Part shown: positions 9,022 to 18,159 of the stretch, piece by piece
Layout of the letters: every line of letters begins with the position of its first letter
Numbering within the stretch: the stretch's first letter is position 1
Source of the DNA: Alteromonadales bacterium alter-6D02
GTDB taxonomy: Bacteria; Pseudomonadota; Gammaproteobacteria; Enterobacterales; Psychrobiaceae
Direction: 5' to 3'
NCBI GenBank assembly: GCA_002835545.1
Contig: PIZK01000020.1
Coordinates: 33,202 to 97,201, forward strand
DNA length: 64,000 nucleotides
Position numbers and translations under genes: made by a program
The notes under the pieces: model-generated
Databases searched by the model: none
The model's input: only the letters and a program-made list of their open reading frames with translations
Told to the model about the DNA's origin: nothing

Positions 9022-9945
9022 TTAAAATTTATATTCCATGCCCAAGCCTAAATGATCGCTTTCACTGCCATCATCGAACGAGTGAGCGGTGAAAAAGCCA
9101 AATACTTTGATATTCTTCGCCAACTTGTAATCAGCACCAAAAGACATGCTATCACCAGACTTTTTATCATCACTATCTTGGAATTGTGCTTTTAGCGTTG
9201 TCTTGCCCATTTTGTAAGCCGCACTCACTAAGAAACCATCACCCGAATCAGAACCATCACTTTTTTCAGTATCATTCCAAATTGCACCAAGCTTTACATC
9301 GCCTAACTTACCTTGTACGGCAACACGGGTTGCATCACGTCCTGCAATATCAGAGTCCATTGCGACAGCAGCATAAAGGGCCGTTTTCTTTAATTTCTTA
9401 TCACCATAAACAATCGCAATACTTGAGCCAGCTTTACCGTCAGATTTTTTATTGTCTTCTGCAACTAAAGTCGTTGCTAACTTAAAGCCATTAAAAGACG
9501 GAGTCGTGTAATAAATAGAATCACCGACACGGTTATCACCGTTAAAAAAGACCTTTTGATCACCACTTAAATCATTAAACTGATCGATCTTTCCCTGTGA
9601 ATCTTTTAGCGCAGTTTCGTTACGGCCTAACATCACGGTACCAAAGTCACCTTCTAAACCAATCCACTGACTCCGCGCCTTAAATAAATCGCCCTCATCA
9701 TCAGCGACATCTACTTGCCATTCAAGTTTATAAATGGCACGTAAACTGTCGTCTATTTTGGTATGCCCACGTAAGCCAATACGGGAAGCATTTGAATTAA
9801 CATTCGATGTTGACTCTTCGGCATCATCATTTTGTGCAGAAACATTGACTTTGCCATAGACCTCAACGAGGTCACCAGCAAAAGCTGTATTATTGAAGAT
9901 AAGTGCTGCGCTTAACGCTAATAGTGTCTTATTGAACTTTTTCAT
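9022..9945 (-). CDS. Outer-membrane porin, probably phosphate-starvation induced
   Basis: Gram-negative trimeric porin family, 307 residues. Residues 1-23 are a signal peptide ending NTAFA. The mature protein begins GDLVEVYGKVNVSAQ, has the usual alternating beta pattern and acidic loops, and ends in EYKF; a terminal phenylalanine is the outer-membrane assembly signal. ATG 9945 is preceded by AGGTAG. Two GTCA half-sites 11 bp apart (10004-10021) form a PhoB box upstream, and the gene sits directly before phoB. By analogy with PhoE, it probably takes up phosphate or other anions during starvation. It has its own terminator. Specificity cannot be read from the sequence. Confidence 0.88.
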   Translation of the reverse strand: MKKFNKTLLALSAALIFNNTAFAGDLVEVYGKVNVSAQNDDAEESTSNVNSNASRIGLRGHTKIDDSLRAIYKLEWQVDVADDEGDLFKARSQWIGLEGDFGTVMLGRNETALKDSQGKIDQFNDLSGDQKVFFNGDNRVGDSIYYTTPSFNGFKLATTLVAEDNKKSDGKAGSSIAIVYGDKKLKKTALYAAVAMDSDIAGRDATRVAVQGKLGDVKLGAIWNDTEKSDGSDSGDGFLVSAAYKMGKTTLKAQFQDSDDKKSGDSMSFGADYKLAKNIKVFGFFTAHSFDDGSESDHLGLGMEYKF

Positions 9946-10003
9946 CTATCTACCTGCCGATATTATTTGCTTTAGTAATTTTGATGAATTGTGACAACCA
10001 AAT

Positions 10004-10021
10004 GTGACATTAATGTGACAA
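10004..10021 (-). promoter_or_regulatory. PhoB box upstream of the porin
   Basis: Reverse strand TTGTCACATTAATGTCAC has GTCA repeats exactly 11 bp apart. A third GTCA half-site lies 13 bp further toward the gene. It is about 60 bp before the porin start. Confidence 0.8.
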
Positions 10022-10059
10022 GATTGTGTACAATTTATTACTTATAATATGGCACAAAA

Positions 10060-13000
10060 TTATCTAGCTAATACTTTTATTTCACTTTTTCCATTACCTT
10101 GCGCAATTATTTCGACTCTAGTACCCACTCTTTCCACTAATCCTTGAACATGAGATATGATACCAATTTGTCGTCCACTGGCCTGAAGTGAGTCTAAACA
10201 ACTTAACGCCACTTCCAATGTTTCTGGGTCTAAAGTCCCAAAGCCTTCATCAATAAATAAGGTTTTGATATTCGTTTGCAAGCTAGTTATCGAGCCCAAC
10301 CCTAGCGCTAAAGCTAATGATGCTAAAAAGGTTTCTCCTCCCGATAAACTATCAACTGAACGAATTTCATCCCCCATATCTTGATCGACAATCTGCAAGT
10401 CTAATTCTGCGCTAGGAACCCGTTGTAATACATAACGAGGGGCAAGCTCTTTTAAGTGATAGTTAGCTGAAATAAGCATTTGTTCTAGTGTAAGACTTTG
10501 TGCAAAAGTTCTAAACTTTGCACCATCAGCAGAACCAATAAGCTCTTTCATGTCAAGCCACACCTGTGTTAACTCGTGCTGTTGATCAATTTGCTGCTGA
10601 ATTTCACCATGGCGCACCATGGCATTATTATGTTGCTCTAGTTGACTGCGAAGACCAAACTGCTTTTCATGTAATTGTTTTAATTCCGATTCAATGCCTG
10701 CTCTTAACATCTCTCGCTGCTGGTCCGTTGAACAAAGAGGATCAGGCGCAAGATCTTCAAATAAAGCTAACAGTGTTTGCTGTTTTTGTACCAGTAACTG
10801 ATTTAATTGATTCAGCTTTTGCTGCTTCTCTTGCTGTATCGCGTGTTGTTGATGATTTTCTTGGACAAGTAGTGCATATTGCTGCCTTTGCTCAACTAAC
10901 CACTGATGATCATAACCCAGTAATGTTAATAATTGCTCTTGAGATACATTAAAACGCTGTAGCCATTGTGACCATTCCAGCTCTAATTCCTGATGTTGTT
11001 TATTCAAAGACTCAAGGTGCTGCTGTATTTGCTGTTGTTGGCTTTGCAGCAGAGCTAGTTCATTATGCTGGTGCAACACCGCTTGCTCAGCATTGCCATA
11101 AGCGCTAATGAGTTGCTTTAAATGTGACTCAAGCTGATTCTTTTGCACATGTGGATCTTGTCCTTGCGTCACTTGCTCAACATCATCAATACACTGTTGA
11201 TAGTGAGCCTGTTGTTCCGCAAGCTTATTCTTCAACGGAAGCAACTGCTGTCCTAAATGATGAAGCTGCTCAGTTTGAGCAATATGTGCTTGTTGTAACT
11301 CAATGGCCTCATCACTCAGCTGTTTCAGGTAATTACTCTTTTCAATATATTGATCAACATCCATCGACAGTTGTTGCTTAAACAGAGCAACTTGCTGGCT
11401 ATCATTAAGTAGTTCAAGCCAATTAACATGAGCATACAATTCTGTGAGCCCTTCGACACGGGATGTTAATTGCTGCTCAGCCTGAGTGATATATTGCGCC
11501 AAGAGCACATTATCATTTTCAATCGCAGTTAGTTGCTGCGTCGTATTATCCCGCTCTTGATGTAACAGCTCTAATTCATGCTGCAATTTAATTGCTTGTT
11601 GCTCTATTTCTCGTGCTTGATTAACCCATAATACCGTTTGTTGTTGTTGCGCCTGCTTAGTTGCTAATTGCTGCTTGCGATCGGCTAAGCGTGCTTCAAC
11701 TTCTCCTTGCATGACAGGCGTTATAGTCTCTGGCGTTAACTCATTGAGGAGGTTGGTGAACTCTGATATCTCGTTGGTTATTTGGTTTAATTGAAGTGCC
11801 TGTTGCTTACCCGTCACATCAAGTGAGGTAAGCTCATCTGCAACACCTTGCACCTGCTCCTTAAGTTGTTTAATTCGCTTAAGTTGCTGCTCTGCAAGTC
11901 GCTCACCAAGCTGAAATTCAGTAACAAATGGGTGTTCCTTACTACCACATAAAGCGCAAGGCTCACCTGCCACTAATTGTTGGCGGTGATCTTCCAACGA
12001 CATTATTTTTTGGGTTTGTGCTAAAGCATACTCAGCTTCTTCTAGCACAGGTAATAACTTATCTTGCTGTTGTTTAGCTTGTTGATATGCAATACGAGAT
12101 TGCGTTAATTGCTGCTCAACCTCTTGAGCTTGCGCTTGCTTCTGGCTCAACAGCGTTTGATATTGGAGCCCTTGAACAATAATTTGCTGCTTACTCGTCA
12201 GCTCTGCAATCTCATGTTGAAGCTGGTTTACCCCCTGTTCTATATCGCTAAGATCATTTTTTTCGAATGATTGAGCATATTCAGACAACTGTTGATTGAG
12301 CTGCTCCAATCGCTGTTGCTGCTGGTGATAATTAGCCGTTAAGGTTTCATGTTGTACCTGTAACTGTTTCTCAGATTGCTGGTTAGCCGTTTGCTGTCCC
12401 AGATATTGTTGCCGATTAACTAATTGCTGCTGATAGTCACTGATCCCTTGATCGATTAAGTTAAGATTTGAGACAACCCCAGATAGGTGATTATTATCAT
12501 TACAGTACTGTTGTAAATCTGTAATGATTGCTTGATTCGCCACAGTCTTTTTATTACTGGCAGCAAGCTTATGTTCTACAGCATTTTTTTGTTCAGTAAC
12601 TAGATTAAGTTGTTGTTGTTGCTCATCGGCTTGCTGCAATACATGCTTAGCCTCAATTGATCGTGTTATAGCAAGTTCAAGTTGAGGTAATTGCTGTTCA
12701 AGCTGTATTTTAGCCTGCTCTTTTACTTGGTGTAATTGCTGTAACTCATGCTCTGTCTGTTGGGCATGTTGCTGCTGCTGTATCAGTTGCTGGCTAAGTT
12801 GCTGGGCTTGCTGTTGTAATCTCTGCTGTTCAGTACTGTTTTGTTGACGCTGTGATAAGACTAATTTTGCATCTTGGACAGCTTCAACTTGCTCAACAAG
12901 GCGAGCATTCTCTTCTTGCGCGTTAAGTGCCTGATTAGCAGATTCAACGCGTTTAGCACTGTCACTTAACTCGCCTTCGAGCTGTTGACGTAAGTTAAGT

Positions 13001-13800
13001 TGTTGTTCGAGCCAATCTAACTGCTGCTGTTGATGCTGACTTTGTGCCATTCTCTCATTAGTGCTAGCTAACGATTTAATCAGCTGCTGTTGCTCATCTT
13101 GAGAGAGTAAACTGACATCACCAATTTTAGACTGCAATAGCTCGAGTTTGTGCTGTTGGGTTTTCGCTTCATTAAACGCAAGCTTAGATAGTTGCGAATA
13201 AAGCTGTGTGCCAGTGATCCGCTCAAGTAAGTCTGAGCGCTCTTTTGCTGGCGCTTTTAAAAAGGCCGCGAAGTCGCCTTGCGCTAATAAAACCGATCGC
13301 CTGAACTGTTCGTAATTAAGGCCAATTAACTCCTCAATCATCGCTAACACATCTGACTTTTTAGTCGCCATTACTTGCTCAGTTTGGCAGTTTGTTAATG
13401 ACATCTCTTGTGCTTGTACCCGCCCAGAGACTTGATTCCGAGCACGTTTCACAGACCATTTTGCTTGATAGCGATCGCCATTTTCCAGTTCAAATGTGGT
13501 TTGAGCAAACCCATTAGTGCTACCGCGAGTTAAGATATGCCTAACATCATTGCTCTTAAGCCGCTCACTTTCTTGTAATTGTGCATGTCCAATAGCAGGG
13601 CCACGCTTACTAGCACTAAAGCGTGGCATCGCATCGAATAAACTCAGACAAATTGCATCAAGTAATGTACTTTTTCCTGACCCCGTATTACCACAAATGG
13701 CAAATAAGCCAGCATCCGCTAAGACGCCTCGTGCAAAATCAATCTGAAATGGGGAGCCAAGGCTCGCTAGGTTCTCACCTTCTAACGCAATAATTTTCAT
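10060..13800 (-). CDS. sbcC: Exonuclease subunit SbcC (Rad50-like ATPase)
   Basis: ATPase subunit of the SbcCD nuclease, which cuts DNA hairpins and processes breaks; 1246 residues, somewhat longer than E. coli SbcC (1048). Walker A GNTGSGKST lies near residue 40, a very long glutamine-rich coiled coil spans about residues 190-1040, and the zinc-hook motif CALC is at residues 615-618. Near the C-terminus are the ABC signature SLSGGETF (about 1150) and Walker B LFIDEGFG (about 1180). ATG 13800. sbcD lies 48 bp upstream on the same strand, so the two form an operon. In E. coli sbcDC also borders phoBR, so the neighbourhood is conserved although the orientation differs. Confidence 0.96.
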   Translation of the reverse strand: MKIIALEGENLASLGSPFQIDFARGVLADAGLFAICGNTGSGKSTLLDAICLSLFDAMPRFSASKRGPAIGHAQLQESERLKSNDVRHILTRGSTNGFAQTTFELENGDRYQAKWSVKRARNQVSGRVQAQEMSLTNCQTEQVMATKKSDVLAMIEELIGLNYEQFRRSVLLAQGDFAAFLKAPAKERSDLLERITGTQLYSQLSKLAFNEAKTQQHKLELLQSKIGDVSLLSQDEQQQLIKSLASTNERMAQSQHQQQQLDWLEQQLNLRQQLEGELSDSAKRVESANQALNAQEENARLVEQVEAVQDAKLVLSQRQQNSTEQQRLQQQAQQLSQQLIQQQQHAQQTEHELQQLHQVKEQAKIQLEQQLPQLELAITRSIEAKHVLQQADEQQQQLNLVTEQKNAVEHKLAASNKKTVANQAIITDLQQYCNDNNHLSGVVSNLNLIDQGISDYQQQLVNRQQYLGQQTANQQSEKQLQVQHETLTANYHQQQQRLEQLNQQLSEYAQSFEKNDLSDIEQGVNQLQHEIAELTSKQQIIVQGLQYQTLLSQKQAQAQEVEQQLTQSRIAYQQAKQQQDKLLPVLEEAEYALAQTQKIMSLEDHRQQLVAGEPCALCGSKEHPFVTEFQLGERLAEQQLKRIKQLKEQVQGVADELTSLDVTGKQQALQLNQITNEISEFTNLLNELTPETITPVMQGEVEARLADRKQQLATKQAQQQQTVLWVNQAREIEQQAIKLQHELELLHQERDNTTQQLTAIENDNVLLAQYITQAEQQLTSRVEGLTELYAHVNWLELLNDSQQVALFKQQLSMDVDQYIEKSNYLKQLSDEAIELQQAHIAQTEQLHHLGQQLLPLKNKLAEQQAHYQQCIDDVEQVTQGQDPHVQKNQLESHLKQLISAYGNAEQAVLHQHNELALLQSQQQQIQQHLESLNKQHQELELEWSQWLQRFNVSQEQLLTLLGYDHQWLVEQRQQYALLVQENHQQHAIQQEKQQKLNQLNQLLVQKQQTLLALFEDLAPDPLCSTDQQREMLRAGIESELKQLHEKQFGLRSQLEQHNNAMVRHGEIQQQIDQQHELTQVWLDMKELIGSADGAKFRTFAQSLTLEQMLISANYHLKELAPRYVLQRVPSAELDLQIVDQDMGDEIRSVDSLSGGETFLASLALALGLGSITSLQTNIKTLFIDEGFGTLDPETLEVALSCLDSLQASGRQIGIISHVQGLVERVGTRVEIIAQGNGKSEIKVLAR

Positions 13801-13848
13801 TAAGCAATGATTTCCCTAGTCAACTTTATCATGCAAATATGTTTCATA

Positions 13849-15090
13849 TTAATCCTCACCAATCTGTTCACATTGCGACATTAGTTCACTGAAAGCAGCC
13901 TGATATGCTTGTGGGGGCGGGGTGTTATATTGCTGATGGTATTTAAGCTCAAACACCTGCTCTGGTTGTAACTGATCAAGAGGCTTGTCTGAAAAAGCAG
14001 TAACAGGAGCTTTATCTTGAACATATTGTGTTGTGATTTTCACTAGGCGTACCGCTTTCTCACTCAATACTTGAGCAATCTTCTCTCGCAACATCGCTTG
14101 CGGCTTATCGAGAAGCACCATGACTTCCAACAAAGGTTGTCGGTGAGGTTCTAGTGGCTCGAATTCCATTGACGCAAGCGTTGACAAAACCTGCTCTAAC
14201 GGCTGGGCATAACTAGGCACTTTTAACACGTCAACGCAACGCGGGACAATTAAACCTTGAACATCGGATAATTGACCTTGGGTAAACTCCACCAGCTTAA
14301 CTTGATGCTTATAATCTTTCTCGGCTAGGGACATCGGGATCGGTGAGCCACTATAAAATACCGCCTGTTGTGCTAATTGCTGTGGTTTATGCAAATGCCC
14401 CAAAGCACAGTAATCAAATTGACGACTAAACGACTCCACTGGAAGTGCATGCTGATTACCGCCTAAAATACGTCGCTCTGACATTTCACTTATTTCACTC
14501 GAGACTAGATAAGCGTGAGCAGTAGCAATCGACCCTTGGTTAGGCTCATTTAGCTGCGAAATTGTTTGTGCTAATTCACTATAAATTCTTTCAACACCTG
14601 CGATTAACTTGTCTTCAGTGCTATCATCGAGCGTTGATAAGTCGAGATCCCCTGGGCGTAGAAACGGTACGGCAGCAACACGCACGGCAATATTCCCCTG
14701 AGAATCAGTTAAAGGGATAATTAATTTATCATGATCTAGTTGGTTATCCGCAAGACGCGGTAAAGCACCGATGAGATGAATATCAAAAGCTTTCAATAGA
14801 TGATCAGGAGCATCAAGTTTGCTCGGGGAGTCATGGTTCCCAGCCACTAATAGCAGGTCAAGCTTAGGCAAGTTTTGTTTCACCTTAGCAAGAAACTGGT
14901 ATAGCAATCGCCATGCCCAAGCTGGCGGATTGGCACTATCAAAAATATCTCCAGCCACGATAAGCGCATCAATTTTCTGTGTTTTAAGCTGTTCAAACAA
15001 CCAGTCGAGAAACTGCTGCTGTTCAAATTCTCGTGAGACACCGAGCAACTGATGACCTAAGTGCCAATCGGAGGTATGAATAATGCGCAT
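13849..15090 (-). CDS. sbcD: Exonuclease subunit SbcD (Mre11-like nuclease)
   Basis: Metallophosphoesterase subunit of SbcCD, 413 residues. The nuclease motifs are in order near the N-terminus: SDWHLGH, VAGDIFDSANPP, VAGNHDSPSK, then AHAY and GHLHKPQ, which supply the two-manganese site. ATG 15090 gives MRIIHTSDWHLG, the usual start; the upstream TTG at 15102 adds only four residues and has no better ribosome site. It forms an operon with sbcC and is divergent from the histidine kinase at 15234, with about 140 bp between them for both promoters. Confidence 0.96.
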   Translation of the reverse strand: MRIIHTSDWHLGHQLLGVSREFEQQQFLDWLFEQLKTQKIDALIVAGDIFDSANPPAWAWRLLYQFLAKVKQNLPKLDLLLVAGNHDSPSKLDAPDHLLKAFDIHLIGALPRLADNQLDHDKLIIPLTDSQGNIAVRVAAVPFLRPGDLDLSTLDDSTEDKLIAGVERIYSELAQTISQLNEPNQGSIATAHAYLVSSEISEMSERRILGGNQHALPVESFSRQFDYCALGHLHKPQQLAQQAVFYSGSPIPMSLAEKDYKHQVKLVEFTQGQLSDVQGLIVPRCVDVLKVPSYAQPLEQVLSTLASMEFEPLEPHRQPLLEVMVLLDKPQAMLREKIAQVLSEKAVRLVKITTQYVQDKAPVTAFSDKPLDQLQPEQVFELKYHQQYNTPPPQAYQAAFSELMSQCEQIGED

Positions 15091-15233
15091 GAAGATTACC
15101 AATACTTTAATTTAAGTCTTTGCTATTTTAATGAGAATCAATTATTTTTAAAGGTAATCAATTTTTATTTTTTTATAAGTAATACTAATTCTTGTTTGGT
15201 CACTCCCTTGACTAAACAGTGGAGACAAGGGAA

Positions 15234-16967
15234 ATGGCGACAGTAAGTATTTCAAAGCAACTCCTAACAAAAGTACTGTCCTCTTATATCATTCTGACCT
15301 TTATTGTGGCCGCTGTTCAACTCGGCTACACCTACGTCACCGTAAAAAACCAAATTATTGAAGACTTAAAGCAACTAGAGCAAACAATTAATGTCAGCTT
15401 AACGCAAGCAGTCTGGGATATTAGTGATATTCAAGTAAGCGCCATTGGCCAAGGTATCGCTGCGATGTCATTGGTTCGAGCAGTTATCATTACTGAAGAA
15501 AGCCACCAAGTCATGTATCAAAGTGGTGAGCTTGACGGCTTTGATACTAAAAAGTTTTTAACACCTAGCTCCACGACACTCCAACACAACGATCTTTTTG
15601 GCTATAGCACTTCATTGATTTACGACTTTTCTAGCAATTCCTCATTTGGCAGTTCCAACACTATTGGTCATATCGCCATTTTTTCCAGTGATGAATTAGT
15701 CTTCCAGAAAGTGGGGGCACAAATGCTGTTCCCTGTCATTGGCGCTGTGTTTAGCATTATTTTATTAAGCTTTTTAATTAAACGTTTATTTAGAAACTTA
15801 TTAACAACCCCACTAGAAACACTCAGTCACGGTATTGCTAGGATAGACTTAGAGAACTTAGGGCAAGCACGTTTAAACCCGCCGAGTTCTCAACAAGATG
15901 AGCTAACCACTTTAGCTAACTCATTTAACTTAATGCTAGTTAAGCTTGAAGAATATAATGCAAGTTTGGAGCAAACCAAGCTTAAGCTGGTTAATGCAAA
16001 TCAACAACTAGATCGTCAAAATGTCTACCTAGAACAGGAAGTAACTAAGAAAACCGCCAACCTTAGTCAAGCGATAACAGAGTTAGCACAGCAAAAAAAT
16101 GAACTCGAAGAAAGCGAACAAGAGCTGTTGGCTTCATTAACTCAATTAAAAGAGACCCAAACTCAATTAGTACAATCTGAAAAAATGGCTTCATTAGGTA
16201 GCTTAGTAGCCGGAATATCACATGAAATAAACACGCCTGTAGGTATTGGGGTCACTGCGGTTAGCTACTTATCTGAATGTGTCAGAACATTAGATGAGAA
16301 AATAAACGATAAAACACTGACACAAAAATATATGACCAAGTTTATTGAGGACGCTAATAGTGGCTGTGCACTGCTTACAACTAACTTAAATAAAGCATCC
16401 CAATTAATTCAAAGCTTTAAAGATATTGCGGTTGACCAAACCAGTGAAGCTGTTCGTGATGTTAATATCCATCAATACCTCCATGAAGTGATCACTTCCT
16501 TGCAGCCTAAGCTGAAGCGAACCCAACATAAGATTGAAATTGAAGGGGCTGATGACATCGTTATTCACTGTCGAGCAGGCGCCCTATCTCAGGTATTCAC
16601 TAATATGATCCTGAATTCGTTAATCCATGCTTTTGATAAAGTAGAGCAAGGGGTAATGACCTTCAAACTTAAGCACGACGATGAGCATGTTTTCATTGAA
16701 TACCACGATAATGGCAGCGGTATTAATCAAGAAAGCCTAGATTTATTATTTGAACCGTTTTTTACCACGAAACGCGGTCAAGGAGGCAGTGGGCTAGGTA
16801 CTCATATTCTCTATAATATTGTGACACAATCACTACACGGTGAAATTTACGCCACAAGTGAGTTAGGTCATGGGCTTAACTATTTTATTAAGTTCCCGAA
16901 ACCTAAAGGCATCGTTGAACAAGAGTTAGAGCAACAAGGCAAAGGAATAAATAAAAAAGAAGCTTAG
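15234..16967 (+). CDS. Orphan membrane sensor histidine kinase
   Basis: A 577-residue kinase. Membrane segments at about residues 15-35 and 165-185 flank a periplasmic sensor domain of about 130 residues. These are followed by a HAMP-like linker, a long coiled coil (about 240-310), the dimerisation box GISHEINTPVGIG with H330, the N-box MILNSLIHAF and the ATP motifs DNGSGI and GGSGLGTHI. ATG 15234 has GGAG 9 nt upstream; a GTG at 15219 is also in frame. No response regulator is adjacent, so the partner must lie elsewhere. The H-box type (HEINTPVG) is typical of large hybrid-like kinases of marine gammaproteobacteria. The signal is unknown. Confidence 0.85.
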   Translation: MATVSISKQLLTKVLSSYIILTFIVAAVQLGYTYVTVKNQIIEDLKQLEQTINVSLTQAVWDISDIQVSAIGQGIAAMSLVRAVIITEESHQVMYQSGELDGFDTKKFLTPSSTTLQHNDLFGYSTSLIYDFSSNSSFGSSNTIGHIAIFSSDELVFQKVGAQMLFPVIGAVFSIILLSFLIKRLFRNLLTTPLETLSHGIARIDLENLGQARLNPPSSQQDELTTLANSFNLMLVKLEEYNASLEQTKLKLVNANQQLDRQNVYLEQEVTKKTANLSQAITELAQQKNELEESEQELLASLTQLKETQTQLVQSEKMASLGSLVAGISHEINTPVGIGVTAVSYLSECVRTLDEKINDKTLTQKYMTKFIEDANSGCALLTTNLNKASQLIQSFKDIAVDQTSEAVRDVNIHQYLHEVITSLQPKLKRTQHKIEIEGADDIVIHCRAGALSQVFTNMILNSLIHAFDKVEQGVMTFKLKHDDEHVFIEYHDNGSGINQESLDLLFEPFFTTKRGQGGSGLGTHILYNIVTQSLHGEIYATSELGHGLNYFIKFPKPKGIVEQELEQQGKGINKKEA

Positions 16968-16999
16968 AAAACAGCCTATTTTGAACTCAATAAAATATT

Positions 17000-17056
17000 A
17001 GATTAGTGCATAAAGCCAATAGAAAGTTAAGCACAAAAATTGCTATGCACTAATCT
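17000..17056. repeat. 13-bp inverted repeat upstream of rdgC
   Basis: AGATTAGTGCATA (17000-17012) and TATGCACTAATCT (17044-17056) are perfect inverted copies separated by 31 nt. TTTTCC follows on the forward strand, so it may end the kinase message, or be a protein-binding site before rdgC. Confidence 0.7.
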
Positions 17057-17117
17057 TTTCCTTACACTCTTTACCCATTCTTAAAGAAATATTTATCCAA
17101 CTAAAAGTGAATTAGCT

Positions 17118-18029
17118 ATGTGGTTTAAAAACCTAATTATTTATCGTCTTTCAAATCCGATTGATTTAACACCAGAGCAACTAGAAACACGCCTTGAAGA
17201 ATTTGCTTTTCGTCCATGTACAAGCCAAGAGCAAAGCAAATATGGCTGGGCTAAGCCGATGGGCAAGCATGGTCACTCATTGTTACATGTAACCAACGAC
17301 AATATTTTACTGTGTGCACGCAAAGAAGATAAGATGCTGCCAGCATCAGTAATCAAAGAAGCGCTCGATGAAAAAGTAGAAATGATTGAGCAAGAGACCG
17401 CTCGCCCAGTAAAGAAAAAAGAAAAAGATGCGCTAAAAGAAGAGATTGTACATAGCCTACTCCCACGTGCTTTTTCTCGCTTAGGTTCAACCTTTGCTTA
17501 CATAGCTCCAAAACAAGGGCTAATTGTTGTCGATGCATCGAGTCACAATAAAGCTGAAGATTTACTAGCTCTGTTAAGAAAATCGATTGGTTCATTACAA
17601 GTATTACCTGCACAGAGTAAAGTTCCGGTTGACCAAACCATGACTCAATGGCTCACCGATGAATTACCGTTAGCACCATTTAGTTTGCTCGAAGAAGCTG
17701 AGCTTAAAAGTCCACTGGAAAATGGGGCTGTATTACGCTGTAAGAATCAAGACTTAATTACCAATGAAATTAAAGCACACATTGATAATGGCATGTTCGT
17801 GGTCAAAGCTGCACTTCAATACGCAGAATCACTCACTTTTATCTTAAGTGAAGATTTAACGGTGAAACGGGTTAAATTTACAGATGTGGTCACCGAGCAA
17901 CAAGAGGATCAAGACAAAGAAGATAAAGCCGCGTGTTTTGATGCAGACTTCGCGATTATGACGGGTGAATTTGAACAATTTATCCCTGCACTGTTTGAAG
18001 TGTTAGGTGGCGAAGAGCAAGCTCAATAA
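17118..18029 (+). CDS. rdgC: Recombination-associated protein RdgC
   Basis: Nucleoid-associated, ring-forming DNA-binding protein that limits RecA action; 303 residues, the same length as E. coli RdgC. The start MWFKNLIIYRLS and the internal stretches GWAKPMGKHG and LLPRAFSRLG are characteristic. ATG 17118. Monocistronic, with a strong bidirectional terminator shared with the convergent M61 peptidase gene. Nothing odd in it. Confidence 0.95.
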   Translation: MWFKNLIIYRLSNPIDLTPEQLETRLEEFAFRPCTSQEQSKYGWAKPMGKHGHSLLHVTNDNILLCARKEDKMLPASVIKEALDEKVEMIEQETARPVKKKEKDALKEEIVHSLLPRAFSRLGSTFAYIAPKQGLIVVDASSHNKAEDLLALLRKSIGSLQVLPAQSKVPVDQTMTQWLTDELPLAPFSLLEEAELKSPLENGAVLRCKNQDLITNEIKAHIDNGMFVVKAALQYAESLTFILSEDLTVKRVKFTDVVTEQQEDQDKEDKAACFDADFAIMTGEFEQFIPALFEVLGGEEQAQ

Positions 18030-18102
18030 GGCTCAATTACAATAAACATTTGTCTCCCTGAAAATCTTTTATTCAGGGTCCCGCCTTTTGTTGGATAGTC
18101 AC

Positions 18103-18142
18103 AAAAAAAAGCAGTGCACCGAATTCGATGCACTGCTTTTTT
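18103..18142. terminator. Bidirectional terminator between rdgC and the M61 peptidase
   Basis: AAAAAAGCAGTGCA and TGCACTGCTTTTTT form a 14-bp stem around a CCGAATTCGA loop, with A and T tracts on each side. Confidence 0.92.
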
Positions 18143-18159
18143 ATGAGCCACAATGTAGA

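Noticed and set aside
10566..11381. Forward-strand open frames within sbcC
   Set aside because: They are opposite-strand shadows of the long glutamine-rich coiled coil and have no family features.
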